Below are positions 62,365 to 62,381 of a stretch of 62,381 nt of DNA, in pieces. The stretch lies in contig JBOFFC010000153.1 in assembly GCA_051648405.1 (NCBI GenBank), forward strand, positions 1 to 62,381, given 5' to 3'. A program made the translations under genes and the position numbers. Source of the DNA: JBOFFC01 sp051648405 (lineage in GTDB: Bacteria > Planctomycetota > Planctomycetia > Pirellulales > Lacipirellulaceae). Position 1 is the stretch's first letter, and each line of letters opens with the position of its first letter. The notes beneath the pieces are model-generated. The model ran no database searches. It was not told the DNA's origin and saw only the letters and a list, made by a program, of their open reading frames with translations.

Positions 62365-62381
62365 CCGCCAAGACGCCAAGA

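Noticed and set aside
1..62381. CRISPR array or rRNA genes
   Set aside because: No regularly spaced direct repeats of CRISPR size and no rRNA-like sequence were seen.

Overview
The window is GC-rich chromosomal DNA that looks like a planctomycete, most probably of the order Pirellulales. The signs are two DUF1559 pseudopilin-like genes each paired with a small lipoprotein-like gene, several PEP-CTERM proteins with dockerin-type repeats, formylglycine sulfatases, a XylR-type regulator, a DUF11-repeat protein, and an integrase whose 3' end runs into a tRNA fragment. The assignment rests on recognised families, not on a database search.

Left part (1-30.4 kb) reads as plasmid or mobilizable-element DNA. 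It holds the end of an IS630-type insertion sequence inside a broken methyltransferase-like gene (1-777), an antitoxin/PIN-toxin pair (890-1541), a structured non-coding stretch with a candidate oriT (1542-2320), mobC and a relaxase (2321-4304). After a 12-kb interruption come a HTH/coiled-coil protein, a RepC-like initiator, a zinc-ribbon ORF and an ArdC-like antirestriction protein (16650-20474). A tightly overlapping defence operon follows (20728-30446): DUF4917 (SIR2-like), a single-TRD S-like protein, hsdM, hsdS, a DUF1016 nuclease, hsdR and a YgjP-type metallopeptidase. The interrupting block (4.6-16.6 kb) encodes exported, chromosome-type proteins: a beta-propeller/phosphatase, PEP-CTERM proteins, DUF1559 plus lipoprotein, and a metallophosphoesterase.

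Middle and right part (30.85-57.99 kb) is bounded by two direct copies of a tRNA 3' end. A truncated tyrosine recombinase lies just inside the left copy. The content is a carbohydrate-use locus: a XylR-type regulator, large exported PEP-CTERM proteins, a GH128-like enzyme, DUF1559 plus lipoprotein, a FAD oxidoreductase, a sugar-binding protein, GH2, an MFS transporter, a second GH128-like enzyme, two sulfatases, GH16 and a sialate O-acetylesterase. Many of these genes overlap by 1-4 bases. The set suggests use of a sulfated, beta-glucan- or galactan-like polysaccharide.

The right flank (58.07-62.36 kb) is ordinary chromosome: a DUF11 surface protein, biotin synthase and a PSP1-domain protein.

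The most unusual items are: an in-frame fusion of two PEP-CTERM precursors with an internal sorting signal followed directly by an internal signal peptide (11290-14223); the tRNA-fragment-bounded polysaccharide locus; the seven-gene defence operon with a palindrome-rich insertion in its DUF1016 nuclease; and a P-type oriT-like structure upstream of mobC.
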